Shown here piece after piece: positions 33,315 through 42,409 of a DNA stretch of 64,000 nucleotides. Location: positions 4,565,501 to 4,629,500 of the forward strand of contig NC_022524.1 of assembly GCF_000473245.1 (NCBI RefSeq), in the 5' to 3' direction. The position numbers and the translations under genes were made by a program. Origin of the DNA: Bacillus infantis NRRL B-14911 (GTDB lineage: Bacteria; Bacillota; Bacilli; Bacillales; Cytobacillaceae). How positions within the stretch are numbered: the first letter of the stretch is position 1; every line of letters begins with the position of its first letter. Below the pieces are notes generated by a model, which made no database searches, was not told where the DNA came from, and saw nothing but the letters and a program-made list of their open reading frames with translations.

Positions 33315-34376
33315 TTACTTGTAAGCATTCTTGCCGACGTCGATATTATCTTTCGTCACTTCTACGTAAGGAACGCGGACGGCTTTGGCTTCGTCAAGCT
33401 CCCATTCTGTTCCGTCAAGCACGTCTTTGCCATTTGCAGCGTTGACCGCAAGCTGGACGGTCGCTTTCCCTTGGTTCTGTGCATCATTCAGGACTGTTCC
33501 GACCATTTTGCCGTTTTCGATCATATCCAATGCTTCCGGAATAGCGTCGACGCCTACGACAGGCATGAATTTATCTCCGGAGAAATAGCCTGCTTTTTCA
33601 AGAGAAGCAATTGCCCCGAGTGCCATGCCGTCATTGTTGGCGATGACGAATTCAATCTGGTCGCTGTATTTTGCCAGCCAGGCATCCATTTTTTCGGTTG
33701 CCTTCGTTGCATCCCACATACCTGTATCCATTGCCAGTTCTTCTGTTTCAATGCCGATGCCCTTGACTGTGTCAATTGCATATTTGGTGCGGGCTTCGGC
33801 ATCCGGGTGGCCCGGCTCGCCTTTGAGGAGCACATATTGGATTTTGCCGTCTCCATTTTTATCCCATGCCGCTTCATTCGCTTCCCACTGCTTGGCAATC
33901 AGTTCACCCTGGATTACACCTGATTCGGAAGAAGTCGTCCCGACATAGTAAGCTTTGTCATAACCATTCATGACCGCTGCATCCGGCTCTTTATTGAAGA
34001 AGATAACCGGCAGGTCCTTTGCTTTTGCTTTATCAATAACGGTCTGTGCCGCTTTTGGATCAACCAGGTTGATGGCCAGAGACTTAGCTCCTTTGGCAAT
34101 CAGTGTATCGACTTGCTCGATCTGCTTTGCCTGGTCGTTCTGGGAGTCATTGAGCATCAGGTTAGCCTGATCCTTTGCGGAATCCTCCATTGCGCGTCGT
34201 ACATAGGACATGAAGTTATCATCAAATTTGTAGATGGTTGCGCCGACAGCCGGAAGGCCGTCTGCCTTGCCTGAATCCCCTGAACCGCCAGTTGAATCGC
34301 TGCTGCAGCCAGCAGCCAGCATGATGCTTGATGCAACCGTAAGTGATAAAAGCAAACCCTTTTTCTTTTTCGCCAT
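33315..34376 (-). CDS. mglB: Galactose ABC transporter substrate-binding lipoprotein
   Basis: Extracellular binding protein of 353 aa, first gene of the uptake operon. It has a lipoprotein signal: basic KKKK, hydrophobic core and lipobox LAAGC with the lipidated Cys near residue 24, then a Ser/Gly-rich linker. The mature part is a periplasmic-binding-protein type 1 fold (VGATIYKFDDNFMSYVRRAM, AINLVDPKAAQTVIDKA, VIANNDGMALGAI, VVGVDAIPEALDMI). NDGMALGA and VGVDA are typical of glucose/galactose-binding MglB. A GTTTGTAAG/CTTACAAAC dyad lies 25-44 nt upstream of the ATG. Confidence 0.92.
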   Translation of the reverse strand: MAKKKKGLLLSLTVASSIMLAAGCSSDSTGGSGDSGKADGLPAVGATIYKFDDNFMSYVRRAMEDSAKDQANLMLNDSQNDQAKQIEQVDTLIAKGAKSLAINLVDPKAAQTVIDKAKAKDLPVIFFNKEPDAAVMNGYDKAYYVGTTSSESGVIQGELIAKQWEANEAAWDKNGDGKIQYVLLKGEPGHPDAEARTKYAIDTVKGIGIETEELAMDTGMWDATKATEKMDAWLAKYSDQIEFVIANNDGMALGAIASLEKAGYFSGDKFMPVVGVDAIPEALDMIENGKMVGTVLNDAQNQGKATVQLAVNAANGKDVLDGTEWELDEAKAVRVPYVEVTKDNIDVGKNAYK

Positions 34377-34400
34377 TTTCCCAATCCCCTTTTGGTTTTA

Positions 34401-34420
34401 GTTTGTAAGCCCTTACAAAC
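34401..34420. promoter_or_regulatory. Palindromic operator candidate upstream of mglB
   Basis: GTTTGTAAG-CC-CTTACAAAC: two perfect 9-bp arms around a CC centre, 25-44 bp upstream of the mglB ATG. It resembles LacI/GalR/CcpA sites except that the central CG is CC. Binding by the AraC-type regulator encoded upstream or by CcpA are both possible. Confidence 0.55.
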
Positions 34421-34732
34421 ATAGTAGCAGGAGAGTAGGAGATTTATATTTGGAATAACTAGCATTAAATTGTGATTTTCTAGATTATTTTGTGAAAGCG
34501 TGTTCATGAGCGTGGGTTAGGATATTTCTGTTGAAGGTGCTATTTGGAAATAAGAAAGGCGTATGAATAGGCACAATACAAGGAGCCTTCCAGTTTGTAA
34601 GGAAAAGGTGTTATGGTAAGAACTCTCTCTTTACTTGAAGGCTCTTTTCGTAAAGATTAGCCTTTAATTATAACAATTAAAAATTTACATTTTATTGGAA
34701 ACAGAACCTAATTTGAGTAGCCACCAATCCTT

Positions 34733-34926
34733 AAAATAAGCGGATAATTTCCGGTTAAGCTGCTGAATATGGCATGGATGGGTGTAAATAAGCGGAGGAA
34801 TTCCGGTTAAGAGGAACGAAGTTGCCCATTTTCCTGTTTTTTGAATCAATAGACGGAATTTCTCCGCCTATTTGAGCTATTATTAAAGTTTTTTTGAAAT
34901 TAGAGGGAATTCCTCCGCTTATTTTT
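34733..34926. repeat. AAGCGGA/CCGGTTA repeat cluster B (four units)
   Basis: Units at 34733-34758 (AAAATAAGCGGATAATTTCC, then GGTTAA), 34786-34810 (AAATAAGCGGAGGAATTCCG, then GTTAA), 34848-34873 (AATAGACGGAATTTCTCCGC) and 34901-34926 (TAGAGGGAATTCCTCCGCTT). Each unit is itself partly palindromic around GGAATTCC. They match cluster A at 15479-15616. Confidence 0.78.
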
Positions 34927-35118
34927 CAACCTCAATGATTCTCTCATTCAGGTGCGAAAAGAGGCTGCTCTTTTATGACTGGACGGGGAAGAAACTGTTT
35001 TCTGAAAGAGTATCTTATCACATCTTATAAGGATGGCAAGATAGCAACAATCTATGCGAAAAGAGTCTACTTGTATGACCTAATTAGGAGGGTAATTGCC
35101 CAACTAATTTTAAAAACC

Positions 35119-35253
35119 TGGTGATTGGAGTGCAAGGCACGTAGACTCCTGCGGGATTGCAGCGGCAGAGCTGAGACCCCGCAGGAGGGACGACGAGGAG
35201 GCTCAGCGCCGCCCGCGGAAAGCGAAGTGCCTGGAACGGAAATCACCAGCCCC
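35119..35253. repeat. GC-rich intergenic repeat element, copy B (inverted)
   Basis: Reads GGTGATTGGAGTGCAAGGCA at the left end and GGAACGGAAATCACCAGCCC at the right, the reverse complement of copy A at 21951-22090 over most of its length, including the CTCCTGCGGGATTGCAGCGG core. Confidence 0.88.
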
Positions 35254-35322
35254 ATTTAAAAAATAGAACTAGTACTAAACTCACTTTTTCCAACAGAAAA
35301 GGACCCCTCATATGGAGATCCT

Positions 35323-36900
35323 TCAGCTTTCCTTGCGGTATTCGGTTGGCGATAGGCCGGTGTGCTTTTTGAAGACGCGGCTGAAGTAGTTGGGATCTTT
35401 GTAGCCGATGCTGTAGCAGATTTCCTTCAGGCTGAGGGAGCCTTCCTTGAGGAAATGCTTTGCCTTCCTGATCCGGACGTCGGTGACGAAATCGATGAAG
35501 GTCATCCCAAAGCGGTCTTTGAACAGCTTGGAAAAGTAGAACGGGCTCAAGTCTACATATTCAGCTGCCGACTCAAGGGTAAGCGCCTCGGCATAGTGGG
35601 CTTCGATATATTCCTTTGCTTTATAGAGCATATCTTTGGCATGGCTGTTCCGCCATGCCTGTACATGCCGGACTATGCGGAGGAGATGATTCTTGCCCTG
35701 CTCAAACAGGACCGCGCTGTCATGATAATCGCTGAGCTCGGGCACCTGCCTGTAATCAATGCCGAGTTCATAGAGCATTCTTGATACCAGCACAAACAGC
35801 TCTTGAAGAGACCTGCGGATGTCTGCCGTTTCCTGCGCTTCCTCAGCATGGCTGCCCATAAAGCCGGCAAAGGCGGACAGGACATGGTTCACATCCGCCT
35901 GGCGCACTGCTTCCAGCAGCTCTTTTTCTGCGTTATAGCCAGGCGGCGGGCTTCCTGCAGCTGTTTTCCCCTGCTTTTCCCCGAATAAATAAGACCGGCC
36001 GGGCAGCTGCTTGATCTTTTGAAGGGCCAAAGCGCTTTCGTGGTAGGATTTAGTCAGTTCCTGCGCGTCCTCGTACGGATGGCCGATTCCTGCTTTTAAT
36101 TCCGCTTCTCCGAATTTCTTGGAGAATCTGGCAAGGAGGGCATCCAGTACGGTTTGGGACTTGGATTTGAAATGCAGTTTTTCAGCCGGTTTTTGACAAA
36201 GGAATAATACAGGGACCTGATCTTCAACGAGAGGCCCGACCATTGCCTGCTGATGCTCAGGCAGGCTGGCGAGTGTTTCTTTCAGCCAGCTGTACCACTC
36301 TTTTTTCCGGTCCTCTGAAGCTTCCCTGCCAGGCTTTGGCTGGTAGCTGAACAGCATGATATAGCCTGAGAGGATCTCCTTGCCCAATAGCCTGCCCCAG
36401 CTTTCAAAGGTGATATCCTGCACCTGGTTCATCATCAGGGAAGCGACCCATTCTTTTTGGGCAATGGACACCGCTTTTTCAAGGTTTTCCTTCAGGCTCC
36501 GTTCTTCTTCCATTTTCCGGCGCTCTTCCATGATTTCACCGGCCGCGCTTTCAAAGGCTGCGGTAATGTCCGCCTTTGAGCTCGGCTTCAGGATATATTG
36601 CTTTACCCCCTGCTGCATCACCTTCTTGGCATATTCGAAGGTATCAAAAGCCGAAACCATGATGAATCTCGTTTCCGGCCTGATTTTCCGGATTTCCCGG
36701 ACAGCTTCGATTCCGTCCACGCCCGGCATCTTAATGTCCATAAATATAATATCCGGCTCATGCTTTACTGCCATTTCAATCGCAATCCGTCCATTGGCTG
36801 CTTCCCCTACCACTTCGGCATGATTGAATGAGCTGCGGATCATTTTGGCTACGGCCTTTCTCTCCAATACCTCATCATCAACGACCAGTACTTTGAGCAA
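35323..36900 (-). CDS. YesN-type response regulator with AraC DNA-binding domain
   Basis: Regulator of 525 aa. Residues 1-120 are the receiver domain ([13 protein letters not shown], phospho-Asp in [10 protein letters not shown] near 55, Lys in QYILKPS). A long middle region with coiled coil follows, then a C-terminal pair of AraC helix-turn-helix motifs ([22 protein letters not shown] and [23 protein letters not shown]). TTG 36900, with GGGGGAG 6 nt upstream, starts the protein and overlaps the kinase gene by 23 bp. Transcribed after the sugar-sensor and kinase genes and before mglBAC, it most likely activates the mgl operon in response to sugar. Confidence 0.92.
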   Translation of the reverse strand: MLKVLVVDDEVLERKAVAKMIRSSFNHAEVVGEAANGRIAIEMAVKHEPDIIFMDIKMPGVDGIEAVREIRKIRPETRFIMVSAFDTFEYAKKVMQQGVKQYILKPSSKADITAAFESAAGEIMEERRKMEEERSLKENLEKAVSIAQKEWVASLMMNQVQDITFESWGRLLGKEILSGYIMLFSYQPKPGREASEDRKKEWYSWLKETLASLPEHQQAMVGPLVEDQVPVLFLCQKPAEKLHFKSKSQTVLDALLARFSKKFGEAELKAGIGHPYEDAQELTKSYHESALALQKIKQLPGRSYLFGEKQGKTAAGSPPPGYNAEKELLEAVRQADVNHVLSAFAGFMGSHAEEAQETADIRRSLQELFVLVSRMLYELGIDYRQVPELSDYHDSAVLFEQGKNHLLRIVRHVQAWRNSHAKDMLYKAKEYIEAHYAEALTLESAAEYVDLSPFYFSKLFKDRFGMTFIDFVTDVRIRKAKHFLKEGSLSLKEICYSIGYKDPNYFSRVFKKHTGLSPTEYRKES

Positions 36901-38347
36901 GCTTTTCTCCCCCTTTTGCCATGGCTGGGATCACCAGCCTGAAAGTTGTTCCCTTCCCCGGCCCTGATTCGATCTCCACGACATTCCTTTTCTGATAAAA
37001 CAACTGCAGCCTCTTCATGACATTCCTGACTCCGATGCCTGTCGAATGCCCGCTTGGCGGCTCCTTAGGCACAGTCTCTTCCAGCCCCTCTGCATAGGCC
37101 AGCAGCCTTCTTTTTGCTTTCGGGTCCATCCCGGGGCCGTTATCGCTGACTTCTACATGAATCTCCTCACCTTTGCGAATGATGTCCAGGCGGATAATGC
37201 CATTTTCTTCGTACTCTTCCACCCCGTGTATGAAGGCATTTTCAATTAAAGGCTGGAGGGTCAGTCCCGGTATTTCAATGTCCAGGCAGTCTTCCTCAAT
37301 GTCAGTGACAAAGCGGATGCGGTCTCCAAAGCGCGTCTGCTGGATATAAAAATACTCCTTGACCACCCTGACCTCTTCCCGGAGAGTCGAAGCTTTGTCC
37401 AGATCCCCCAGGTTGTAGCGGAGGAGGGCGACGGATTCAATGAGGCGCGAGGTTTCTTCGGCATCTTCCAGATATGCCATTTTAGATATCGTATTCAGTG
37501 TATTGAACAGAAAATGCGGATTGATCTGATTCTGGAGACTCCTAAGCTCCAGCTCCTTCAGCAGTTTGTCCAATTCTGACTTCTGCTTGATTTCGATGAC
37601 CAGTGTCCTGAGGTTTTTCCTCATCTGATTAAAGGTATCTGTCAGCAGCTTGAGTTCATCCTTGGCCGCCACTTTGATTTCTTCGCCTTCCAGATTCCCT
37701 TTTGCAATCTGCCTCGCCGCCTCTGAAAGCTTGGAGATTGGCTTGGTGATCCCTCCTGATATCCAGAAGGCCAGCAGCGTGCTTAAAAAGAAGGCTGCGG
37801 CAAAGAGGGACAGGGAAAGCATTTTATAATAGTGATTCTGCTGCTCCATCTGTCTGTAGAAGGAGCGGTAGTCGGTCAATTTATTGTTTAGCAGGGCAAG
37901 CGTATTTTCCTGGAGAAAACCGCCGATCTTGAGCACCTCATTCAGATGGCCCGAATAGGTGTTGATTTCATCCCGCTGGAAGGCTTCGAGTGAGGCATCT
38001 GCTTCCTCCAGAAAGCTGTCGATCATGTTTTTATAGTTAACGAGCGTCATATCGCTGGTATCCATAATCTCATAGAGCCTTTTCTGGTCATCTACAAGCT
38101 TCGTCTTTTCCTGCTCATATTGGAGCAGATAGGTATGGTCCTTATCTGTGATATAGGCCTTCAGCTTCTCGGTCACCAAATCGGTACGCTGTGAGATATC
38201 ATTAAGAAGCAGGAATCTCTCAAAGCTGTTGTCATATTCGGTGACCAGTTTTTCGCTGGCTTTATAGAAAAACAGGCCGACAGAAGTCAGGAGGGCGACG
38301 AGGACAATAAAATATAAGAGCAGCTTTGACCTTATCCGGAACAGCAT
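36878..38347 (-). CDS. YesM/LytS-type sensor histidine kinase
   Basis: Membrane kinase of 489 aa. The first helix is at residues 8-28 and the second near 180-200 ([21 protein letters not shown]), enclosing an extracellular helical sensor region of about 150 residues. A HAMP domain follows ([16 protein letters not shown]). The His_kinase domain has [13 protein letters not shown] with the phospho-His near 293. The ATPase domain has N-box [17 protein letters not shown] and G-box DNGPGMD. It starts 2 nt after the sugar-binding protein gene stop and overlaps the regulator gene. The tight operon suggests it is modulated by that binding protein. Confidence 0.92.
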   Translation of the reverse strand: MLFRIRSKLLLYFIVLVALLTSVGLFFYKASEKLVTEYDNSFERFLLLNDISQRTDLVTEKLKAYITDKDHTYLLQYEQEKTKLVDDQKRLYEIMDTSDMTLVNYKNMIDSFLEEADASLEAFQRDEINTYSGHLNEVLKIGGFLQENTLALLNNKLTDYRSFYRQMEQQNHYYKMLSLSLFAAAFFLSTLLAFWISGGITKPISKLSEAARQIAKGNLEGEEIKVAAKDELKLLTDTFNQMRKNLRTLVIEIKQKSELDKLLKELELRSLQNQINPHFLFNTLNTISKMAYLEDAEETSRLIESVALLRYNLGDLDKASTLREEVRVVKEYFYIQQTRFGDRIRFVTDIEEDCLDIEIPGLTLQPLIENAFIHGVEEYEENGIIRLDIIRKGEEIHVEVSDNGPGMDPKAKRRLLAYAEGLEETVPKEPPSGHSTGIGVRNVMKRLQLFYQKRNVVEIESGPGKGTTFRLVIPAMAKGGEKLAQSTGR

Positions 38348-38348
38348 A

Positions 38349-39347
38349 TTAGTGGACCTCCCTGATTTGTTCCTGGCTGCTGATCGGCAGGTCTGCTTTT
38401 CTCAGAATCTTTGTATCCGTATGGACAAGAGGCGGAACCTCCCTGCCTTCAAGCAGGTCAATCATCATCCTGACAGACTTATAGCCCATCTCGAACGGCT
38501 CCTGAACGACCGTTCCCTGGATGGTGCCATTCTTCATATAGTCAAGGGTTTCAGGAAGCGTGTCGAAGCCCATGACGTAAATATCCCCCTGCCTCTGCAT
38601 CATTTCCACCACCTGGGCGATCCCGATGGCATCAAGAGCACTGGTTCCGTAGAAAGCGGTTACATTCGGATGCTCTTTTAAGATTTGATACGCCTTTTCT
38701 GCCGCCTTTACTCTGCTGATCTCGGATTCTTCCACATCAATGATGCGGATGTTCTTTTCGCTTCCGACTGCAGCCTTAAAGCCGTTTACCCGCTGGATCT
38801 GGTGGTTTGCATAGAAATTGCCGGTGATGATGGCGACTTCAGCCTTTCCGTTCAGATCTTTCACAAGCGCCCTTCCGGCCAGATAGCCGGCATAATAATT
38901 ATCAGTGCCGATATAGGCAACGCGCTCACTGTTGGCTGCATCTGTATCAATGGTGATAACAGGGGTTTTCCCGACCACTTTATTGATGAGGGGCGTGAAC
39001 TGCTCATCACTCAGACCCTGTGTGATGATGCCATCAACCTTAGAAGCAGCTGCCTTTTCAATGGTTTCCAGATGTTCGTCAATGCTGGCCTGATTCGGAC
39101 CGGCATATTCAAGGACAACACCTGCTTCCTCCGCAGCCTTCCTGGCCCCTTTTTCAACAAGCCTCCAGTACTCATTATCCAATTCCTCCGGCACAAGCAC
39201 AAAGTGATAGCGGTAATCCTCAAGCTTGCCGGGTTCCTGGGGAACATGATGGGCAATTACTTTATATCCATAGAAAACTGCCATCGTACAGCTGATGACA
39301 AAAAAGAAGCTTAGAGATGTATAGGCAAACACTGACCATTTGCTCAT
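38349..39347 (-). CDS. Membrane-anchored sugar-binding protein, likely sensor for the adjacent kinase
   Basis: Type 1 periplasmic-binding-protein of about 332 aa. The N-terminus has one uncleaved-looking hydrophobic helix ([22 protein letters not shown], residues about 8-29) and no lipobox. The body has the sugar-binding pattern [54 protein letters not shown] and [17 protein letters not shown]. It is first in an operon with a YesM-type kinase and YesN-type regulator. This arrangement is known for sugar-sensing three-component systems, in which the binding protein presents ligand to the kinase. ATG 39347 follows GAGGG at suitable distance, and TTG 39356 is an alternative. Confidence 0.85.
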   Translation of the reverse strand: MSKWSVFAYTSLSFFFVISCTMAVFYGYKVIAHHVPQEPGKLEDYRYHFVLVPEELDNEYWRLVEKGARKAAEEAGVVLEYAGPNQASIDEHLETIEKAAASKVDGIITQGLSDEQFTPLINKVVGKTPVITIDTDAANSERVAYIGTDNYYAGYLAGRALVKDLNGKAEVAIITGNFYANHQIQRVNGFKAAVGSEKNIRIIDVEESEISRVKAAEKAYQILKEHPNVTAFYGTSALDAIGIAQVVEMMQRQGDIYVMGFDTLPETLDYMKNGTIQGTVVQEPFEMGYKSVRMMIDLLEGREVPPLVHTDTKILRKADLPISSQEQIREVH

Positions 39348-39565
39348 GGCAGACAACCCTCTTTTTTAAATGGTAGATTGATAGGAACAATGACCGAAGC
39401 CAAAGCCATGCTTTAGCGAATAGGAATATTATAACGCCTCTTTTCAAAAGGTGGTATAATTTTCAGAATTCAAGACAGGATTTCTATGAATAAAAGATCT
39501 TCTGGAGGAAGTCTGCGCTATAATAGAATTATTCAAATTCTGGGAAAAACGTACAGGTGAGAAGA

Positions 39566-40462
39566 ATGAATAAGCATCCTGCATCAAATTATGTGCTCCA
39601 AGCCAGGAGCAATGAATTTTACTGGGAAGGAGGCGGCCAGCTGTCGGTCAAAACCTTTCGGAACGGCCGTGCCCGGTATAAAAAAGGTCCCGGAACTTAT
39701 GCTGTGGAGGAAGGACGCTATCTGCTTTTGAATGAAGGGGATTATGCCCTTTCGATTGAGGAGGCACACCCGGTCGAGTCATTTTGTGTATTTTTCCGGG
39801 ACGGGTTCGCAGGGGAGGTGCTGCAGTCGCTCACAGCTGATCCTGACAGGCTTCTCAGCGACCCCTTCCGCCCTGCCTGTGATGAGGGATTCTTTGAGAG
39901 GACATACCAGCCCGGAGCGGGTTTGAGCGGCCGGCTTGCGGGATTGCAGGAGGCACATCTGCTTTCGGAAGATCCGGCTGCCTATGAAGAGCTGTTTTAC
40001 CCGCTTATGCAGGAGATTCTCCTTGAACAGTCATATGCAAGAAGGGAAGCCTCAGCTATCAGTGCCGAGAAGCGTTCAACACGAGAGGAACTCTATAAGC
40101 GCCTGATGACAGCCAATGAATATATAAGGGCCTGCTATGCAAGCCCGGTTACATTAGATGAGCTTTCAAGAATCGCCTGCCTTTCGCCTAATCATCTGCT
40201 CAGGTCTTATACAGGACTCTTCGGCAGGACGCCTCATCAGCATCTGGCAGAGTTCCGCATCAGAAAGGCGAAGGATATGCTGGAAAAAGAGGAGTGGAAT
40301 ATGACGGATATCAGCTTTGCAGTGGGCTTTCAGACCCCCTCCTCTTTCAGCAAAATGTTCAGGAAGCATACAGGGTTATCCCCCCTCCAGCACCGGAAAA
40401 AGGTGAGATTGGACAAGAATGAGACTGGTTTTTCGACTATGCTGGAGAAGAAGAAAAGTTAA
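39566..40462 (+). CDS. AraC family transcriptional regulator
   Basis: Regulator of 298 aa. The N-terminal 110 residues form a cupin-like sensor (SVKTFRNGRARYKKGPGTYAVEEGRYLLLNEGDYALSIE). The C-terminal two helix-turn-helix units are VTLDELSRIACLSPNHLLRSYTGLFG and MTDISFAVGFQTPSSFSKMFRKHTGLSPLQHRK. ATG 39566 follows AGGTGAGA and is preferred over GTG 39557. The VOC gene starts 12 nt after its stop, so the pair is an operon. It probably controls that gene in response to a small molecule. The ligand is unknown. Confidence 0.88.
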   Translation: MNKHPASNYVLQARSNEFYWEGGGQLSVKTFRNGRARYKKGPGTYAVEEGRYLLLNEGDYALSIEEAHPVESFCVFFRDGFAGEVLQSLTADPDRLLSDPFRPACDEGFFERTYQPGAGLSGRLAGLQEAHLLSEDPAAYEELFYPLMQEILLEQSYARREASAISAEKRSTREELYKRLMTANEYIRACYASPVTLDELSRIACLSPNHLLRSYTGLFGRTPHQHLAEFRIRKAKDMLEKEEWNMTDISFAVGFQTPSSFSKMFRKHTGLSPLQHRKKVRLDKNETGFSTMLEKKKS

Positions 40463-40474
40463 GGAGTGATAGAC

Positions 40475-40852
40475 ATGCAGGAAATCCAGAAAATCAGCCA
40501 GATCGGCATCCCGGTCAAAAATATGGAAAGAGCAGTCCCATTTTACCGGGATGTACTGGGGCTTCCCCTCTTATTCAGCATGGAGACAATGGCATTCTTT
40601 GAATGCGGCGGACAGCGCCTGATGCTGAGCCTGCCGGAAAAGGAAGAGTTTGCCCATCCAAGCTCAGTCCTTTATTTCCAGGTGGAGGATATCCGCAAAG
40701 CCTGCAGGGAGCTTGCTGAAAAAGGAGCAGGCTTCACAGGCGATCCGCACATGGTCGCCAAAATGGGGGATACCGAGACATGGATGGCGTTTTTCCAGGA
40801 TACTGAAGGAAATACACATGCCTTGATGAGCGACATTCCGGCCCAGCAATAA
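40475..40852 (+). CDS. VOC (glyoxalase-like) family protein
   Basis: Vicinal-oxygen-chelate protein of 125 aa. The first module begins ISQIGIPVKNMERAVPFYRDVLGLPLLF and the second VLYFQVEDIRKACRELAEKGAGF. Gln or His metal ligands at the first strand are replaced (SQIGIP), but EDTEGNTHALMS keeps a late Glu/His pair, so metal binding is uncertain. AAGGAG at 40461-40466 lies 8 nt before ATG 40475. It is coupled to the AraC regulator upstream and followed by a terminator. Such AraC-VOC pairs often act in detoxification or drug tolerance, but nothing here fixes the substrate. Confidence 0.85.
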   Translation: MQEIQKISQIGIPVKNMERAVPFYRDVLGLPLLFSMETMAFFECGGQRLMLSLPEKEEFAHPSSVLYFQVEDIRKACRELAEKGAGFTGDPHMVAKMGDTETWMAFFQDTEGNTHALMSDIPAQQ

Positions 40853-40885
40853 ACCCGCCTTTTATGGCGGGCTTTTCTTTTTTTA
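40853..40885 (+). terminator. Rho-independent terminator after the VOC gene
   Basis: CCCGCC-ttttat-GGCGGG stem followed by TTTTC and a further T run, between convergent genes. Confidence 0.85.
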
Positions 40886-41878
40886 GCGGATCCGGGATTT
40901 TCTGAAGGCGTGGTACACCTCTATCGCACCAAAGACAATGATAGAGACAATGCCGCCCCAGAGAACCCAATGTTCAAGGCGGAGCGAAGCATGGAAGAGT
41001 TCATCCATATAACCAGTAAAGTCCTTGTTCCAAACAGCGGAATTGCTGAAGATGAGGATAAAAGCTGCTAAGGATATGGCCTGTGAGGCAGCTGTCAAGA
41101 TCGCTAGCCCCTTCGTCCACTGTCCCTTCATCCATTTAAACAAAATCAATACGAGCTCCAGAAAGACGGCAGCCATTACAATTGGCCAATAGGAATTCAG
41201 GATGTCCTGCTGGAATACCGGTATCCTGAATTCCAATCCGGCGCCGCCTTGTTCATACAGTCCGATGATCCTATCGGCATTGAAATACAGGGCGGCGAAA
41301 ATAATGGTCATGATCAGGCCAGCGATTGGCTCATGCTTCGGAATCCTTTTTTCCCTGCTGATCTGCGGGACATTTTTCAGGTCGTCCGGGGTCCATTTTT
41401 GCAGGCTGTCTGTTACAGGCTCCTGATTGTTTCCTTTGTCAGTCCGTTCGATGACGGCAAACACCAGTGTCAGCCAGAATAGCGTTTGGATGCCGGCGCC
41501 GAGCATCCCCCAAATGCCCGTTCCAAAAACGGCGAGAATAATATCAAGCGCAGATTCCCCGGTGTTCCGGGCCATGATTTCGACAGCTGCATTTGCTAGG
41601 AATGCGATAACTGCCGCGATGGGCAGAATCAGCTTGATGAGATGCACGTATACATCGAAATACCGCGGGCCGATCAGGTGCATTGGCCGGTCCATGTAAT
41701 TTGCCGCCAGCCGTGCAGGGCTGCCAAGCTTTGCGAGCACCTCCTTTACATCTTTTTCTCCATAATCATCCGGAAGCATATCCTCGATTGTCGAACAAAG
41801 CTCCAGTCCGATATCCTCCCGCTTCCCTTCTGGAAGGCGGCGAGCAACCTCTTGAATGTAAAGCTCAATCAGGTTCAT
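40883..41878 (-). CDS. HAAS-domain membrane protein of unknown function
   Basis: Protein of about 331 aa. Residues 1-65 (YIQEVARRLPEGKREDIGLELCSTIEDML) form the HAAS helical signalling module (DUF1700/DUF1129-like). At least six hydrophobic helices follow: near 78-100, 108-140, 190-208, 232-252, 262-280 and 300-320. HAAS proteins are typically encoded next to PadR regulators, as here. The gene overlaps the PadR gene by 14 bp. GGAG sits 9 nt before ATG 41878, while ATG 41887 is too close to it. A membrane-stress or signalling role is inferred from the family pairing only. Confidence 0.78.
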   Translation of the reverse strand: MNLIELYIQEVARRLPEGKREDIGLELCSTIEDMLPDDYGEKDVKEVLAKLGSPARLAANYMDRPMHLIGPRYFDVYVHLIKLILPIAAVIAFLANAAVEIMARNTGESALDIILAVFGTGIWGMLGAGIQTLFWLTLVFAVIERTDKGNNQEPVTDSLQKWTPDDLKNVPQISREKRIPKHEPIAGLIMTIIFAALYFNADRIIGLYEQGGAGLEFRIPVFQQDILNSYWPIVMAAVFLELVLILFKWMKGQWTKGLAILTAASQAISLAAFILIFSNSAVWNKDFTGYMDELFHASLRLEHWVLWGGIVSIIVFGAIEVYHAFRKSRIR

Positions 41879-42212
41879 CCTTTCCATCTCCTTTCAGCAG
41901 GCCGCGAAGGTCCTGTGTGCTCCGCTCCCACTCTTTTTTCAGCTCTTTGTAAACCTCTGTCCCGTAATCGCTCAGCACATAGTAGCGCCGCGGCCTGCTT
42001 TCGCTCGTATCCCAGCTGCTTGTGACAAGCTCCTGCTTTTCCAGTCTTCTCAGGAGCGGGTACAGAGTGCTCTGCTCGATCGCAATGCCGCCCTCCTCCA
42101 GCCTCTGCACCAGCGAATAGCCGTATTGAGGCGTATCCAGCTGGCTGAGCACCGCAAGCGTCAATGTCCCCCTCCGCAATTCCGTCATTAAACTGTTCAG
42201 CAATGAATCCAT
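41865..42212 (-). CDS. PadR family transcriptional regulator
   Basis: Winged-helix repressor of about 115 aa, matching short PadR-s1 proteins. The core reads LRRGTLTLAVLSQLDTPQYGYSLVQRLEEGGI, then STLYPLLRRLEKQELV with the recognition helix and wing SRPRRYYVLSDYG, and ends with a dimerisation helix. GAGGTG lies 6 nt before ATG 42212. It is the promoter-proximal gene of a two-gene operon with the HAAS protein. A dyad around GTATAC, flanked by ATGT and ACAT half-sites (42258-42278), lies 46-66 bp upstream and could be its autoregulatory operator. Confidence 0.88.
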   Translation of the reverse strand: MDSLLNSLMTELRRGTLTLAVLSQLDTPQYGYSLVQRLEEGGIAIEQSTLYPLLRRLEKQELVTSSWDTSESRPRRYYVLSDYGTEVYKELKKEWERSTQDLRGLLKGDGKDEPD

Positions 42213-42257
42213 CAGCTTCACCTCATTGATCTCATGTATTTCTGGGTTGTTTGCTAT

Positions 42258-42278
42258 ATGTCATACAGTATACTACAT
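42258..42278. promoter_or_regulatory. Candidate PadR operator
   Basis: ATGT at 42258-42261 and ACAT at 42275-42278 flank a GTATAC core (42268-42273). PadR-type operators usually carry ATGT/ACAT arms. The arm spacing is wider than in classic examples, so confidence is limited. Confidence 0.4.
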
Positions 42279-42409
42279 ACTATGCGATATACACTATTGT
42301 TGATCACATAATATTTGTTTTTTTAAAACTGAAGCACCTGCCCATACCTTTTTTAGCGGAATTGCTATAATCAGGGAGACAGCGGCAAATCATATAACCA
42401 GCATAAAGG

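Larger units (their letters stand above)
34421..35322. other. Gene-free spacer between mglB and the response regulator gene
   Basis: About 900 bp without a credible gene. It holds the distal mgl promoter region, an inverted pair GAGCCTTC (34583-34590) and GAAGGCTC (34637-34644) followed by TTTTCG, repeat cluster B (34733-34926) and the inverted copy of the 140-bp GC-rich element (35119-35253). Confidence 0.75.
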
